NCBI GenBank assembly: GCA_030435675.1
Contig: CM059624.1
Coordinates: 13,230,769-13,294,768, forward strand
Origin: Steinernema hermaphroditum
Taxonomy: Eukaryota; Nematoda; Chromadorea; Rhabditida; Steinernematidae
DNA length: 64,000 nt
Reading direction: 5' to 3'
Position numbers and translations under genes: made by a program. Within the stretch, counting starts at the first letter, position 1. Each line of letters begins with the position of its first letter. This document shows positions 11,321 through 22,562 of this stretch, in pieces. The notes beneath the pieces were generated by a model, which ran no database searches, was not told the DNA's origin, and saw nothing but the letters and a program-made list of their open reading frames with translations.

Positions 11321-14300
11321 TTAGTCGTCGTTGAAGGGTTGGAGGGTGTGCCAATGGGCGACGGATCGTCTTGGTGTGGCCAGCATGTCCTGCCACTGTT
11401 TCAACCCAACACCAGTCGCACAGTTTCCGATGAGCACTTGACCAATTCGTTCGTTGGAGCCTACTCGATCGTAGTCAGACACGATCACGTGTAAATGCAC
11501 TCTCTAAAATGGGTCGCATTGAGGTAGAAGAGCATGGGCACCGGAGGATACCTGCATCTTTTCCGGGGTCACATCGAAGCTAAAGGATTCATTGTAGTAC
11601 GGATTCAATGTTTTCATCTTAATGGTCGTCTTCTTCTTTTCTAATCTTTTGTTCTGCATCATCAGGTAGATTTTGACGTAGGGATCTGAAAGAGACTGTG
11701 ATCTTTGTGTAATTTCAAAATAAGATTGCAATCGATTCCATATGCTTAAAGTAAGTTCACTTTATACGTTTAAAGCTAAATGTTCACTGCACAATAATCA
11801 TAAAACAGGACAATTTGAGCGTACATATCTTGGATGGAATAATGCTATTGATCCATGAGATTTAATTCCCACTCATACTTCATTGATTTGCCGCGCATCG
11901 TCCAAAAAAGTGCAGACGGAGATGGCTTACAATAGATTCCTTCAATATAATGTGTAATTTCGGGCTGCTTAAGTTTTGCCGGGATCGTGGCTGTTTTAGA
12001 AACAGTTCCTTCTCGTGTCATACATCAGCCTTCCGTGAATATGTATGTGAATATGTATGTGCAAAAATTAGACTCAACCTAACAATACGGTTTGAGCTTA
12101 AACAGCCATGACCTCATTTTTAACCAATAGGCACTTCTCATTTTGAAAATAGAAAATAAGTATCGAGGCGGCATTAACAGCATTCATGAAAGTATCCATG
12201 AAACCTAGTTGAAACCTTTGCCAATACTCCCGATATTTCAGAACTGATGATTTACAACAGGAATGCACAGATTAGAAATTTTGTAGATCAAAGATACAAA
12301 TGGGACTCTCACTCGTGTTGCGGTGGCGAGCGGTCGGTCCCTCCGGTCGCTCTCTGAGTGTCTGGTTGGTCAGATGGCAAACCCCGTGGCAGTTGTGACT
12401 GTTCCGGCTTCCAGAGGGAATTGGGACATCCGGAAACCGTAGTCCCACCACCGCTGACAACAAGATGTCCGACGCCAGGAATCCGACGCCCAATGCTGTG
12501 TGAGAAGTCGTCCCGAAGGTCGCCGACGCTCTGTCAAAAGCGAAGAAGCAACTCCCGGTCCATGGACCATCAGATGCAAGCTCAGAAGCGCCCGCTGTGC
12601 CGCAAACGATATTCCGCTGCCGCAGCTGAAGATTTGCCAATTCGCAGATGCCCCGTGAAGTGCGCCGTCTACGACCGGTTCGATATCTACGCCGCACCAG
12701 GGATGAAGTCGTCTGCCAGACATCCTCTGTTTGTCTATTTTCGGTGTCGCGCAGGGCATAATGGCATAATGGCTAATTCGCAAAATAAAGTCGTGAAGGT
12801 CGTGAAAGATCAAACACTAAAAATAATTCTATTGACTGCAAAAAGATTTCATTGAGATGATAAGTTTTAAACGGGGCGCTTTTGCGATGGTCATTCATTA
12901 ACGTATCACACAGATTGCACCTTTCGTATTGATAACATTTGTGGGCAGCATCCGGATTCCTCAGTGCTGGACAAAAATCGTTTGTTCTCTATCGCGAATG
13001 GTGTATCTAATGTCGATCACTACGGATCTCTCGATTAACTTGTAAGACCTCAAAAAGTTACGATGTTCGAGCTAATTCTTTCCTTTTGCTTGTATTTTAT
13101 CACCGCCAGTTGCTCAAGAATCAGTTCAAGACATTAACGTGTGTGTGTTCCCATGCGTACGGCAGATGACAACACAGAGCAAGGATCCGGAGGGGAATGA
13201 ACAAAAATGCAAGATATTTCCAACTTACCCGATAAGCCTAACACGTCCATCTTTTTCAGATTCTTACATTCCATAACCACGACCGATAATTTGTTCTTGT
13301 TCGGGACGTATCTCAAAGCCAGGCACACTTCACCTAACCGGTTTTCCTGAAAGGACCCACTTCATGCCATACCGATCGAGTTAACACTTACCGGTGGAGA
13401 TTCTATATGTTCTGTCTTTTCGATTGTCGTTGCGAGATCCACCTTTCCGAGTGCCACGGATACCTGACCAATCTGGTCATGCTTTCCGAATCGATCGAAA
13501 TCGAAAACGTTCATCACCAGCGTTTGACCGCTGATTTCACTGTAGGGCACCTGAATTGCAGAGATCAATAGGAATCAGGCCGTTTTAGAGTACCTTGAAA
13601 GTGAATGATTCGTTGAATACGGGGTTAAGCGACTTTCTCTGCACCTTCGTTTGAAACTTCTTTTTCTTGTCGGGCAGGAGGAAAAGCTTTACGTAGGGAT
13701 CCGACGTTCCTCCGAGATCCATAGCTGGCAGTTCCTCGGCTTGGATAATGCCGACTGTTAACTGAAGAAAATGTGGCTTGAACAGGCGACATGCCGTATG
13801 GCGGACTTTGAGGCTGCTAAGTTGCTTAATGTTTCATGGTTTTGCTTCCTCCTTACGCTCAATGCACAATGCTTTCACGCTTTTATTCTTTTCGCTTTCC
13901 TGTGCCAGACAGCTGCTTGCCTGACCTTTCTGTCTCAAACTTAATTTAAAACTTTTTATTGAAGAACAACATTCATTAAGCCTGCAACTGATGAGTTGAC
14001 GTAAAAAAAGGCGGAACATAGGCGCAAAAATAAACCTAAGCGAACCGAATCTGTAGGATACTATAGCCACACGAGAATGAATGTAATTAAGCATAAATCA
14101 GTCCCTGATCCGTTATCATTGGTCTCAGATCTTTTGCTAACATTTTGAGTTGTCACACGCCAGTCGAGATCTTCGATATCTGCATTCAGGATATAAAAAA
14201 TTAACACGTACTCAGTTATGAAGAAAGAAAAGAAGAGGTAGATATACTCAACTTGATTACGTTGATAATTGCGGAAGATGACATATGAGCTCTATCGCAC

Positions 14301-14537
14301 AGAAATGCGCACAAAAAAAATAAAAGTTTCTTAACAGTTCACGCATAAACGTTGTATTTTTCTGTTCAGTGAAGAGGAACATTCAAAGGACAACTCACGT
14401 GACTCTTGTCGAAGTCATATTCCAACTTGTACTGAAGCCTGCCAAGAAACTTCTTCTCTTTTTCATCGTCATGATGGTTCTTCTTCTTACTCGGCGTGGA
14501 AGACATTCGTCCAACGCCGCCGTCCGCTCGTTCCGCA
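11321..14537 (-). CDS. Synaptotagmin, C2A and C2B domains
   Basis: A calcium sensor of vesicle exocytosis with two C2 domains. Exons from the 5' side: 14537-14399, 13761-13594, 13550-13392, 13346-13229, 11685-11552 and 11503-11321, all joined in phase. The first reads [20 protein letters not shown] then [15 protein letters not shown], the usual linker and start of C2A. C2A shows [28 protein letters not shown] and [12 protein letters not shown], keeping its calcium-binding aspartates. C2B shows [27 protein letters not shown] and [14 protein letters not shown], with Glu at the last loop acidic position. The C-terminus [10 protein letters not shown] is typical. No transmembrane exon was found upstream. 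The 5' end may be the Met at 14506, or the exon may start at a weak TTTGAG acceptor near 14538. The 1.5-kb intron before the C2B exon contains a retroposon. Confidence 0.9.
12297..12812 (+). mobile_element. Hairpin-tail retroposon copy inside synaptotagmin intron
   Basis: The 5' part (from GGGACTCTCACTCGTG) is nearly identical to 46,660-46,830. Shared blocks include GGTGGCGAGCGGTCGGTCCC, CTCTCTGAGTGTCTGGT and GACTGTTCCGGCTTCCAGAG. It ends with TATTTTCGGTGTCGCGCAGG, AAAATAAA and a tandem GTCGTGAA tail. It is inserted antisense to the host gene. No full-length open frame survives in register with other copies. Confidence 0.7.
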
Positions 14538-14859
14538 CTCAAACAAGACCCTCAGCCGCTGGGCGGAAACGTGGAATATGCAAATCTGAAATGGATGCCA
14601 TTTGAGTTCTGTTTGTTCGACATGGCGAAAACAATTCATCGCGGCGTACATGCTCCCACACGCCTTCCATTTCAAAACATAGGCTGTCAGCTAGCAGCTG
14701 CACCACTTTCAACTGCTACTATGATGGCCAAGAGAGCGCCGCTCACTCTAATAACGGCCCATAATCTCATTTCACTGTGGGATCGACCACACGCTGGAAG
14801 AGGGCCACCAGCGGAGAGTGGATTGGCAGCTCGATGTTGCGAGTGGAGCGCGCATCAAT

Positions 14860-15130
14860 CATAAGCCCGGTCCCAAAGGAGCGGCTGGCGAAGCCGTTCC
14901 GGCCAAGTTCATTAATTAGGCGTCGGGCTGTCGAATCAGTGGAACGCTCGAATATCAGTCGATCGAGATGGAGGGGAGATGGATGGCGTAGGGCCCCGTC
15001 TTTGGCATAATTACGAGAAGAAGCGCCGGAAGCGATGGCCGTTCGTTAGGCGCCATTTTTGGGAATTCCAACGGAGTGCAAATGGCGCCTGCGGGGATGA
15101 ATGCTTGATTTGATTTCGGGGCCGGAGAAT
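14860..15130. promoter_or_regulatory. GC-rich non-coding island upstream of synaptotagmin
   Basis: A CpG-rich block beyond the first recognised synaptotagmin exon. It contains an ATTAATTAGG homeodomain-like core, ATCGATCGAG-like sequence and little coding character. Three further islands of similar texture occur at 18,985-19,330, 25,480-25,960 and 51,300-51,640. A regulatory role is inference from base composition and position. Confidence 0.3.
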
Positions 15131-15676
15131 AGGGGTGGGAGCGCGAGGATATGAGTAGATTAGTTTAAACATTACATAAAAATGTTCTTTTGGAAAAACG
15201 AGTAAAAAGAGGGCAGTTAAAGAGCGAGAGAACGGGGTTTGAAAGACAAAGTTAAGAACCGATTAAAACTATGCAAAGCGATACCTATCAGCTCAAAGTA
15301 GAATCTAGAGTAAGTCGTCAGAAACAGTGGTGACTCATTTTGCGATATGTTTGAACAATTTACAGCAAAAATTCAACTTTCGCATATCACTACTAATCGC
15401 TACCATGAGTATGATTCACGACTGTAATCTTTTGAATTAATGGCATGCAAGAAACCTTATTATGATCATACCGTAGTCGATCACTCTTGTGTTACCACCT
15501 CCTTCTCTATCTGGAAGAGAAACATCAGAGTTAGCATCCTATCGAGGGCAGATCAGACATGCCCTTCGGTAGGCAATCTAGATAGCTCTCTCGCCCTATG
15601 TGCTATTTGGGTGTGCGTCGAATGCGTCGACTGGTCGTGCGCTCTCTGTATTAACCCACCATCACAACACATTCCA

Positions 15677-16061
15677 TCAATTTGCGCGGACATCGAAGCG
15701 ACGACAAAGCTTATTTAGACGGATGCGGAATCGACAGTACGGGCAGTCGAACGACTTGTATCGACGACACGGGAAGTCGGACAGTGCTGACGGTCTTCCT
15801 CGCTTCGTCGACGTCAATCCGAACCCGCGATTCCGCGCAAGGAGCTCCTTTCTCCGGAACTCGATGTACTGCTTTTCCTCTTCAGCTATCCTCTTGCGCG
15901 CTTTTCTCCGTTCTTTCAGCCTTTGTATCATTTGCATCAGCTTGTTATGCGTGAGCACGGGCTTCCAATCGGCACCGGTGGCATCGTCCTCGGCGGGCTT
16001 CTTCTCCGGCGGCTGCTTGTTCTTCGACGAAAACGAGGAACGCTTCTTGGAGCAGCACATC
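15677..16061 (-). CDS. Possible small basic protein with N-terminal Cys pair
   Basis: An open frame with coding-like composition starts MCCSKKRSSFSSKNKQ, continues with an acidic and Pro-rich linker (PPEKKPAEDD), then a charged helical or coiled-coil stretch (LMQMIQRLKERRKARKRIAE). It ends with a Cys-containing basic tail (FDCPYCRFRIRL) and a stop. The frame is open further upstream (to 16,321) but that part looks less protein-like. The Cys pair beside Lys residues could be palmitoylated. I do not recognise it. It might be an upstream exon of the synaptotagmin gene, but no join was found. Confidence 0.35.
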
Positions 16062-16399
16062 GCCGATTTGACCGACCACGACAAAACGACCTTCCCCTTG
16101 AAATGGACAACACGATACTGAAGCGCAGCACGGAGAGCAGCGGAGGGAGTTCCGTCTAGACGGTAGACTATGAGACGTTGCGAAAGAGAAGGGAACAATA
16201 GGTGTTTTACAACGTTCATTATTCCCCTATAATATTGATTGAATACGGTACTTCTTGGGTCGTCAGCAAAGACATTCAAAAATTGATAATAGACTCTACT
16301 CAGAAAATTCATCCCTACCATCAATATCAGCTCAGAAAGTTTAAGCGCAGATTCTGGAAAAGAAGCACTGATGTGAAAGAAAACTGGACAAATTAAGCG

Positions 16400-17538
16400 A
16401 ACGCGTGATCACATGGCTAAAGTCGCTATTTTACATCACTCATTGCACATGTATGAAAGAAGCAAGAAACAGTAGCACGATTCAGGGTTGTTCTCGCATC
16501 GAGAATGACCTGCTTCCATCTCTTCATGAAAGGTCTTCTTCGTTTCTTTATACAATTACGATTTATTCGTGGTATCGCTAACATGACATCGTTCCTTTAT
16601 AACCTGCATCATTATTTAAAAAATGTAAATTTATCCAGAAACTTGCTTGTCTATCTCGTTACTTTTGGTTGATCTTTCAGAAATTGTTGCATTACATTGC
16701 TCAAATTTAAGCTAGCAAGTTATTTATCTCATATCAACTGACCACTATTTCATGGCTCACTGACTCGACCACTCGTACCATCATGAATAAGCAGGTCGCC
16801 TGTTAGCTCACCTTGTAGTGTCCACCGCAAAGTGTACGGCATTTTCTTAATAGAGCCATCCCGTCGTAAGCCTACTTTGTATATAGTGCGTGATGCTTGA
16901 TGTTAATAGAATCGCAAAAATTCCTCATTTTATTGGGAGGTAGTCCCGTTCCAGCGTTTAGATTGACGCCCTTTTGCGTTTACAATTGGATGTGATTGAT
17001 GAACCTAAAGATGAACCCCACTCAATCGGTAGTTTCCCCACTGATCAACAAAATTCTTTTTCGACAAAGACCGTAGCAGTGATCAAAAATATCTATATTT
17101 CCGCCTTTTCTGTATTGGATGAAACACTGCTACAACAACTGTGGTAATCGGAAAGCGGCTCATGCAAAAATCACAAAAATCAAATACCCGCAAGCACTTC
17201 ATTATGCGAAACATTTGAACCTAGTGAAACCGGAAATAATCTCATTCACCATGCATAACAGCGGGGAAGTGACGTTATGGTGTGTTCATGAGGCGGCAAA
17301 ATGTATATTTAGAACAGTTGTTTACGTTTAATTGAATGCCAACGGACCTAGAGCCAGGAGGAGGAAAGGACAAAGTGAATAAACCGAAAACAATTCGAGA
17401 TAGAAAGAAATTCCAACATGCGCCCTTGAAAGCCGCTTGTGAAAGCCGTTGGAGAAAGAGTATTAATCTGAAATCTGGGTCCCCGTCAAAGAAGAAAAAA
17501 AAAGCGTGCAAAGAAAGCGCATGTAGTGTATATTCCGT
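16400..17538. other. Intergenic, no gene seen
   Basis: AT-rich, with only short frames and no recognisable repeat. The short + frame at 17,119-17,331 has no start context or homology that I can support. Confidence 0.45.
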
Positions 17539-18095
17539 GTGTGTAGAAACCATCTGAAGGAAGTCGGACGAAGGATCCGCAGCGGCTGGAACGTTTTCCG
17601 CAAGTACCAGGAGTTCCTGACGTCGCCTTCGGTCCTGATGCGATGGAAAAGAAGACTCTTCAACCAGTGCGTGCTGCCGGCGATGTTGTATGGTTGCGAA
17701 ACATCGACGCTCACGAAAGCTGCACGAAGAAAGCTGGAAACCAGCCAGAGTCGAATGGAAAGAAGAATGCTTCGACAAACGAGTGGCTGAGAGGAGTCAC
17801 GAAGCTGAAGGATGCCCTTGGATCGGCGACAAGAAGGAAGTGGAACTACGCCTGGAAGATTGCTTGTGAAACGTCTGAGAAGAGGTCGACGAAGCTCGAA
17901 GAATGGCGGCCACCTACGACGCGCCCCATCGGAAGACCGAGGACCAAATGGCTAGATGAGATCACGAAGAAGTTAGGAACGCAGCGATGGCGGCAAAGAG
18001 CAAGAGAAGAGGAAAGACAACGATGGATTCATATGGGGTGTCGCTCGACGTAATGTTGAAGATTCCACAAATAAATCGTAAATCGTAGAATATGA
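17539..18095 (+). mobile_element. RTE-type LINE 3' end, frameshifted
   Basis: The C-terminal part of an RTE reverse transcriptase polyprotein. The first frame (17539-17790) reads RRIRSGWNVFRKYQ, RRLFNQCVLPAMLYGCE and SQSRMERRML. The second frame (about 17790-18053) continues with RRKWNYAWKIAC, EEWRPPTTRPIGRPRTKWLD and RQRWIHMG. A frame break separates them, so the copy is dead and 5'-truncated. After the stop the DNA ends AATAAA plus tandem TCGTAAA units, the short-repeat tail usual for RTE elements. Confidence 0.88.
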
Positions 18096-18124
18096 AATCA
18101 GGTTTTTTTTTTCAATCTGATAGA

Positions 18125-18980
18125 ATAACCCAATGATTCAGGAATCTGCAGAGCAGTTCTGAAATCCGATCCCGAGTCTCACTGTAGCCTTGATGTCAAT
18201 CTACTGTAGCCTTGATGTCAATCTAGGTATAACGTGTGTCAAACTAGCGTTACTTAAAGACAAAAAAAATTGTACCTAACGCAACTAATGCTTTTTTACC
18301 CGAATTATCGCCATAAATATGGGATCACTACACCTTCAGATTGCTTTCCCAAGTCCATCGATTCGAAGCCGACGGTGGTAAAGACAAGAATGATTAGGTT
18401 AGGAGCGGTAAAGAGCAAAATAAGAAAGGAAGTGTTTACACTGAGCCAGCGCAATTTGTTTTTACAGATCCTGTAAGACTAGCTTACAACAGAGGAGAAA
18501 CATTATCTCACTTTCAATGTTGAGGCAGTCGGAAATCCATTCTTCTCCATTCTTTCGCAGTCAATAATTATAAGCGTAATCTCTAACTTACCCTCGTAGC
18601 CAGATTCTTGAAAGTTGATCAAAGCTTACAAGGTTGATAAGATATCTCAAATGATTCAGGAATTGGCAGAGCAGTGCTGAAATCTGATGTCGAGTCTCAA
18701 GAAACTGACAGCCCTGCTGTAAATACAAATAGAACGTGCATCAACCTCCCCAAAAATGTGTTACATAAAGAACGCACATCACTCGCTCATCTACTACAAC
18801 ATGCTTTCCGCTCAAATTGTCCGCAAAAATGTATGATCACTACAGCTTCATATTGTTTTCCCAAGTCCATCGATTCAACACTGACGGCCGTGGTCAAGAC
18901 AAGTACGATTAGGTTAGGAGCGGCAAAGAGCAAAGTAAGAAACGTAATGTTTACACAGAGCCAGCACGAACTGCTCAGAA
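18125..18980 (-). repeat. Tandem duplication carrying a membrane-helix exon
   Basis: Two copies of a roughly 350-bp block (18125-18480 and 18640-18980). On the reverse strand both encode a similar hydrophobic segment: copy 1 has LILLFTAPNLIILVFTT, copy 2 has LTLLFAAPNLIVLVLTT, each followed by ESMDLGKQ. The conserved frame suggests a duplicated exon of a multi-pass protein, perhaps a chemoreceptor, rather than random DNA. No complete gene could be assembled, and stops follow in copy 1. Both are probably fragments. Confidence 0.5.
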
Positions 18981-18984
18981 ATGA

Positions 18985-19330
18985 ATGAGTTTCGAATTTC
19001 AGCGCCCAAAGGACAACCTGATATGGCGAAAAGGGAACAGCCCGAGGCCACGCCGCCCCTTCGCGTCGAAATCCACACAATCCAAACGAACAATCGCGCC
19101 AAAATTGGCCATTGGCTGTGGACGTTTGCCGTTGTCGAGAGCTGTAATAAGCCCAAAGGGCCGCGTTGGCATGTTTATTTTGGCGCCCAAATCGCCGGAG
19201 GGCCAATCGCGGGGACACAGATGAGCGCTGAAGAGCGTTCATGAACGCCGACCGCTCACGAAAGAGAGAGGCGTTGATTAAATTCACCATTTTCGGTCGA
19301 CGTTTTCGCTTTATAAATCATTTATGGCGC
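18985..19330. promoter_or_regulatory. GC-rich non-coding island
   Basis: Contains two CCAAT-type boxes around AATTGGCCATTGGC, a forkhead-like TGTTTATTT and many CpG. Overlapping open frames on both strands reflect composition, not a supported gene. Regulatory function is inferred only from texture. Confidence 0.25.
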
Positions 19331-22070
19331 CGATGGAGGGCACCGAACAACGGACGATGAAAGGGCAGACGATGGGAAAGTGGATTAGCTGATGTAATCG
19401 GAAATGAATGGTCTCGATGGAGAGATAAAAGGACTGCTTATGGATTCAGTCGGCTTGTAATAACATGGGTGTTTGAGGCTGTACTGATAGAGGAGACAAT
19501 AGCCGAATACAGAACGATCTGGTGCCATTATGCATTAAGGGGTCAGGGGCTGTATCCTGGTAAGGAAACCGACAATTCCATTGTAGTGGTCTCGCAACGA
19601 CGAATTGCCAGAAGTGTAGAAGTGGTAGAAATGATGCTGGGATCTGTAGTTCCAAACAAGCCAATACTCCAATTCCGATGGAATTAAGCGTCGTACTCGA
19701 TGATTTTCTCCACTCATAACTCATAGCCACAAATTTAGGACTTTAAAATGTGAGGTCTAAGACGCCATTCCAGAAGCGTGACTCTCCATTTCCCTAAAGT
19801 AGAACTACTCCCTGGGAGTCACTAGGTGGGCATGGAATCTGTAAGTGTTAGCTACGTGCAGTATGTCTCCATCACTTGTTATACATCTTAACCAAATGGA
19901 AACGTGTGGCATGTCCATCTTTTCGAAAGTTGCCCATGAGGACAACAGCGACCACCATCAAAATTAACATTATTTATTGTATTCGTACAGCTTGTTTATA
20001 CAAATGATTCAGAAGGATTCAAAGATCGCGCGTGAAAAAAGGAAGCACCAGCAATCGAAGGCATAGTATAGCGGTCGAAAATAGGAATTACGCTAAAAAG
20101 CGGCGTTCAGTCCGCCTTTCATCCATTTGAAAACAAATCCTCCCTCCTCCCATCCATCCCAAAACGGTGTTTTCATCGCGGTGGCCAGTCGTTGTGCGCT
20201 TTTTTCCGACGATTATTTACCACATTTAGAAAGCGAACACACTCAAAGGGGCTCAGCGAGTGAGACGGCGGCCAAGGAGCAGGCACTTGGCATGGGAAGT
20301 CAACAACAAAAGGGAGAAAGAATGACAATAAGGTTGATTAAGCCGTGATCGGAGTTAGTAATGTTATGCTGGAATGATTCGTGGAGCGTATTGTAGATGA
20401 AAATCGAATTCTTTGGTCTTGTTGTATTAAATATGGCAGTCGATGTTTTATTTTGTCCTGGTGCACATTTCGTCAAACAAAAGCACAAAAATTTGTAAAA
20501 TGCATATTATAATTGTCGGGAACTTTGCTGTAAGCCCTTGACTTCGTAAATGAGGTACATAGTTGATTTTCCAGCGCACGAAAAGCGCGACACCAGACAA
20601 ACTCAGTGAATACTTCAAATTCTGCTTATAACACCTTTAATTGCACACCATCCAAAACTTTAAACACTTCAAAAGTCGTTTGGCGCAAAAGAGAGCAAAC
20701 ACCGTAGTCGCTGATTTTCTTCAATCAGAGTACGACATTCAGGTAGAACACATCCCATCAGTATGCACAAGGTTTTTATGAAACTGCGAGGTCAACAATT
20801 AAATATAAAAAAACAAAATAGCAACCTCTATCGTCAAATGGGAAACTTCGTCTCATCCTATGCCCTATCCACGGCTCATATCCATCTATGTTCACGCTTC
20901 CAGGTCAACCTGATGGAGAACAGCAAATAAGCATTTACTGTATCTTCGCAAAAAAATGATGTATTTCAACCGTGCATAGAATTCAATTGAAAAAAGTTTC
21001 GTCTTCCAAAAATTCAGATGCCGCACACTTTAGTGCATACACCTGAAAAATAAGCAAATGAAGACATGGTTTTCTCGGAATAAGAGACCGAACCAAATTA
21101 TCAGTAAAGTGCAAGGGAAAGGCGTAGATCCCACTTTTTGTCGCACGCATTCTTATTTGCATACACCTTCACACGCTAGAAGTGCATTCAATAACACTAA
21201 GTGCAAGGAAAAAAGAAGGTGTATAGTCGAAAAAAGTTGTTTTCAGTTGACTTTTCAGTTGAGTAATGAAGACATTGAGTAGAATTGGTATTGCTTGTAT
21301 CACATATGTGGTGTGGTGGGAATTCATATGTGGTGGAGTTAGAGATGAAAAGCCAAAAATAAGAAAGAATAAATGTTCAGAATGCCTTCTAGAGACTCTG
21401 GTGCTATTCGACGCATCAGGCTGAGCAAAGATGTTACCGACAGTATTTTTCACAAAAATCGGAAAGTATGACATACCGGTTGTTACCACTCAAGAAAGTC
21501 GTGTCGAGACCGGCATATCGCACCTGAACCAATAGCAAAGCACAGCACTATATGACCTAATTATTCGACACAACTACGGGGAACTCATTTCCCCATATAG
21601 CTTTCAGAATTTAGGCCTGGCCTTGTTATCGTATCGTCGTTTAGTAATACAGCCAACATTCAATATTCATCGCGCATAAAGAGGCACTGTTCCGTGGCAC
21701 TGTCATGTCAAGTATATATGAACCGTTGAGGGTGTCCTTTGAGGCAAAATTAAAAGCCACGATGCACTTAGGACGTTTGATTTTACGCTTCAATGAATCT
21801 TTCCGCCCTAGTGATCGCGGAAGTGAACGTATACCAGCGTTTCATGATATAAACGGGTGGCAAACGTCAAAAAGCACTGAACTACTGCACTATTAATATA
21901 AGTATTGAACAAGTTATAAACAAAGATGCCACACAAGCAGAAGATTCTCGCTGAAAATTGGCAATCCGAGCCGGCTGCGGCTCAGTTGGAAACGGATCTG
22001 TGCTCATCTCGGCAAAAATTTATTGCCTAACTATCTCATTCGGTTCTCGCAAGAAGCGCACAACTTTTAA
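19331..22070. other. Intergenic, no gene seen
   Basis: Short frames only. A GC-richer patch at 20,110-20,310 and a block near 20,705-20,775 (GTAGTCGCTGATTTTCTTC, CCCATCAGTATGCAC) resemble the interior of the retroposon at 22,080-22,562. No RNA gene or complete repeat was recognised. Confidence 0.45.
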
Positions 22071-22079
22071 TCGAGTTTC

Positions 22080-22562
22080 GAGTTCGAGTTTATTTCTCGT
22101 ATTTAAGGCTTACGCCTTGCGAGACGTCATATATAAGCACAAAAAAAACCACACTGTCACTCCGTAGTCGCCGGTCTTCTTCAGGCTTTGGCACATAAGA
22201 GTAGAACGTGACGATCCCATCAGTGTGCACGGACATCGGAGAGGCGAAGAGCTGATTCCGGAGACGGTGGAGCACAGCGAACTCATCTTCGGGTGGCGGC
22301 ACGGACGTCAGAGTTGAAGAGCTTCGTTGTAACGCTGCTTCGGCATCTCTGGCGGCGCGGGTGGAGTCGGGCGGTACTGACGGGCTTCTTGGCAAGACGG
22401 TGGAACTACGGCTCCCTGGTGTTCCAGGCCTTCTGGGAGCCGGGGCGATCATTGCGTCAACCACGACGGTCGAGAACGACCGCTCACTCAACTCGCTCGG
22501 CTCAGAGAGCCTTAGAGAGAGAGCGATTGGACGACCCGACCGATCGCTGGGGGCAGCAACGA
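22080..22562 (-). mobile_element. Hairpin-tail retroposon, near-complete copy
   Basis: Read on the reverse strand, it starts CCAGCGATCGGTCGGGTCGT and runs through AGTGAGCGGTCGTTCTCG and CACACTGATGGGATCG. It ends in CGCAAGGCGTAAGCCTT, GAGAAATAAA and tandem CTCGAA units. An open frame of 133 codons (22,090-22,491) begins MSERSFS; the copy at 34.9 kb opens with the same MSERSFS and then AMIAP. The 3' stem is AAGGC/GCCTT at 22105-22109 and 22114-22118. This is the best copy for defining the family. Confidence 0.7.

Noticed and set aside
12358..12855. 165- and 147-codon frames at 12.4-12.8 kb as host genes
   Set aside because: They lie inside a dispersed retroposon copy, and the related copy at 46.7 kb does not keep them.
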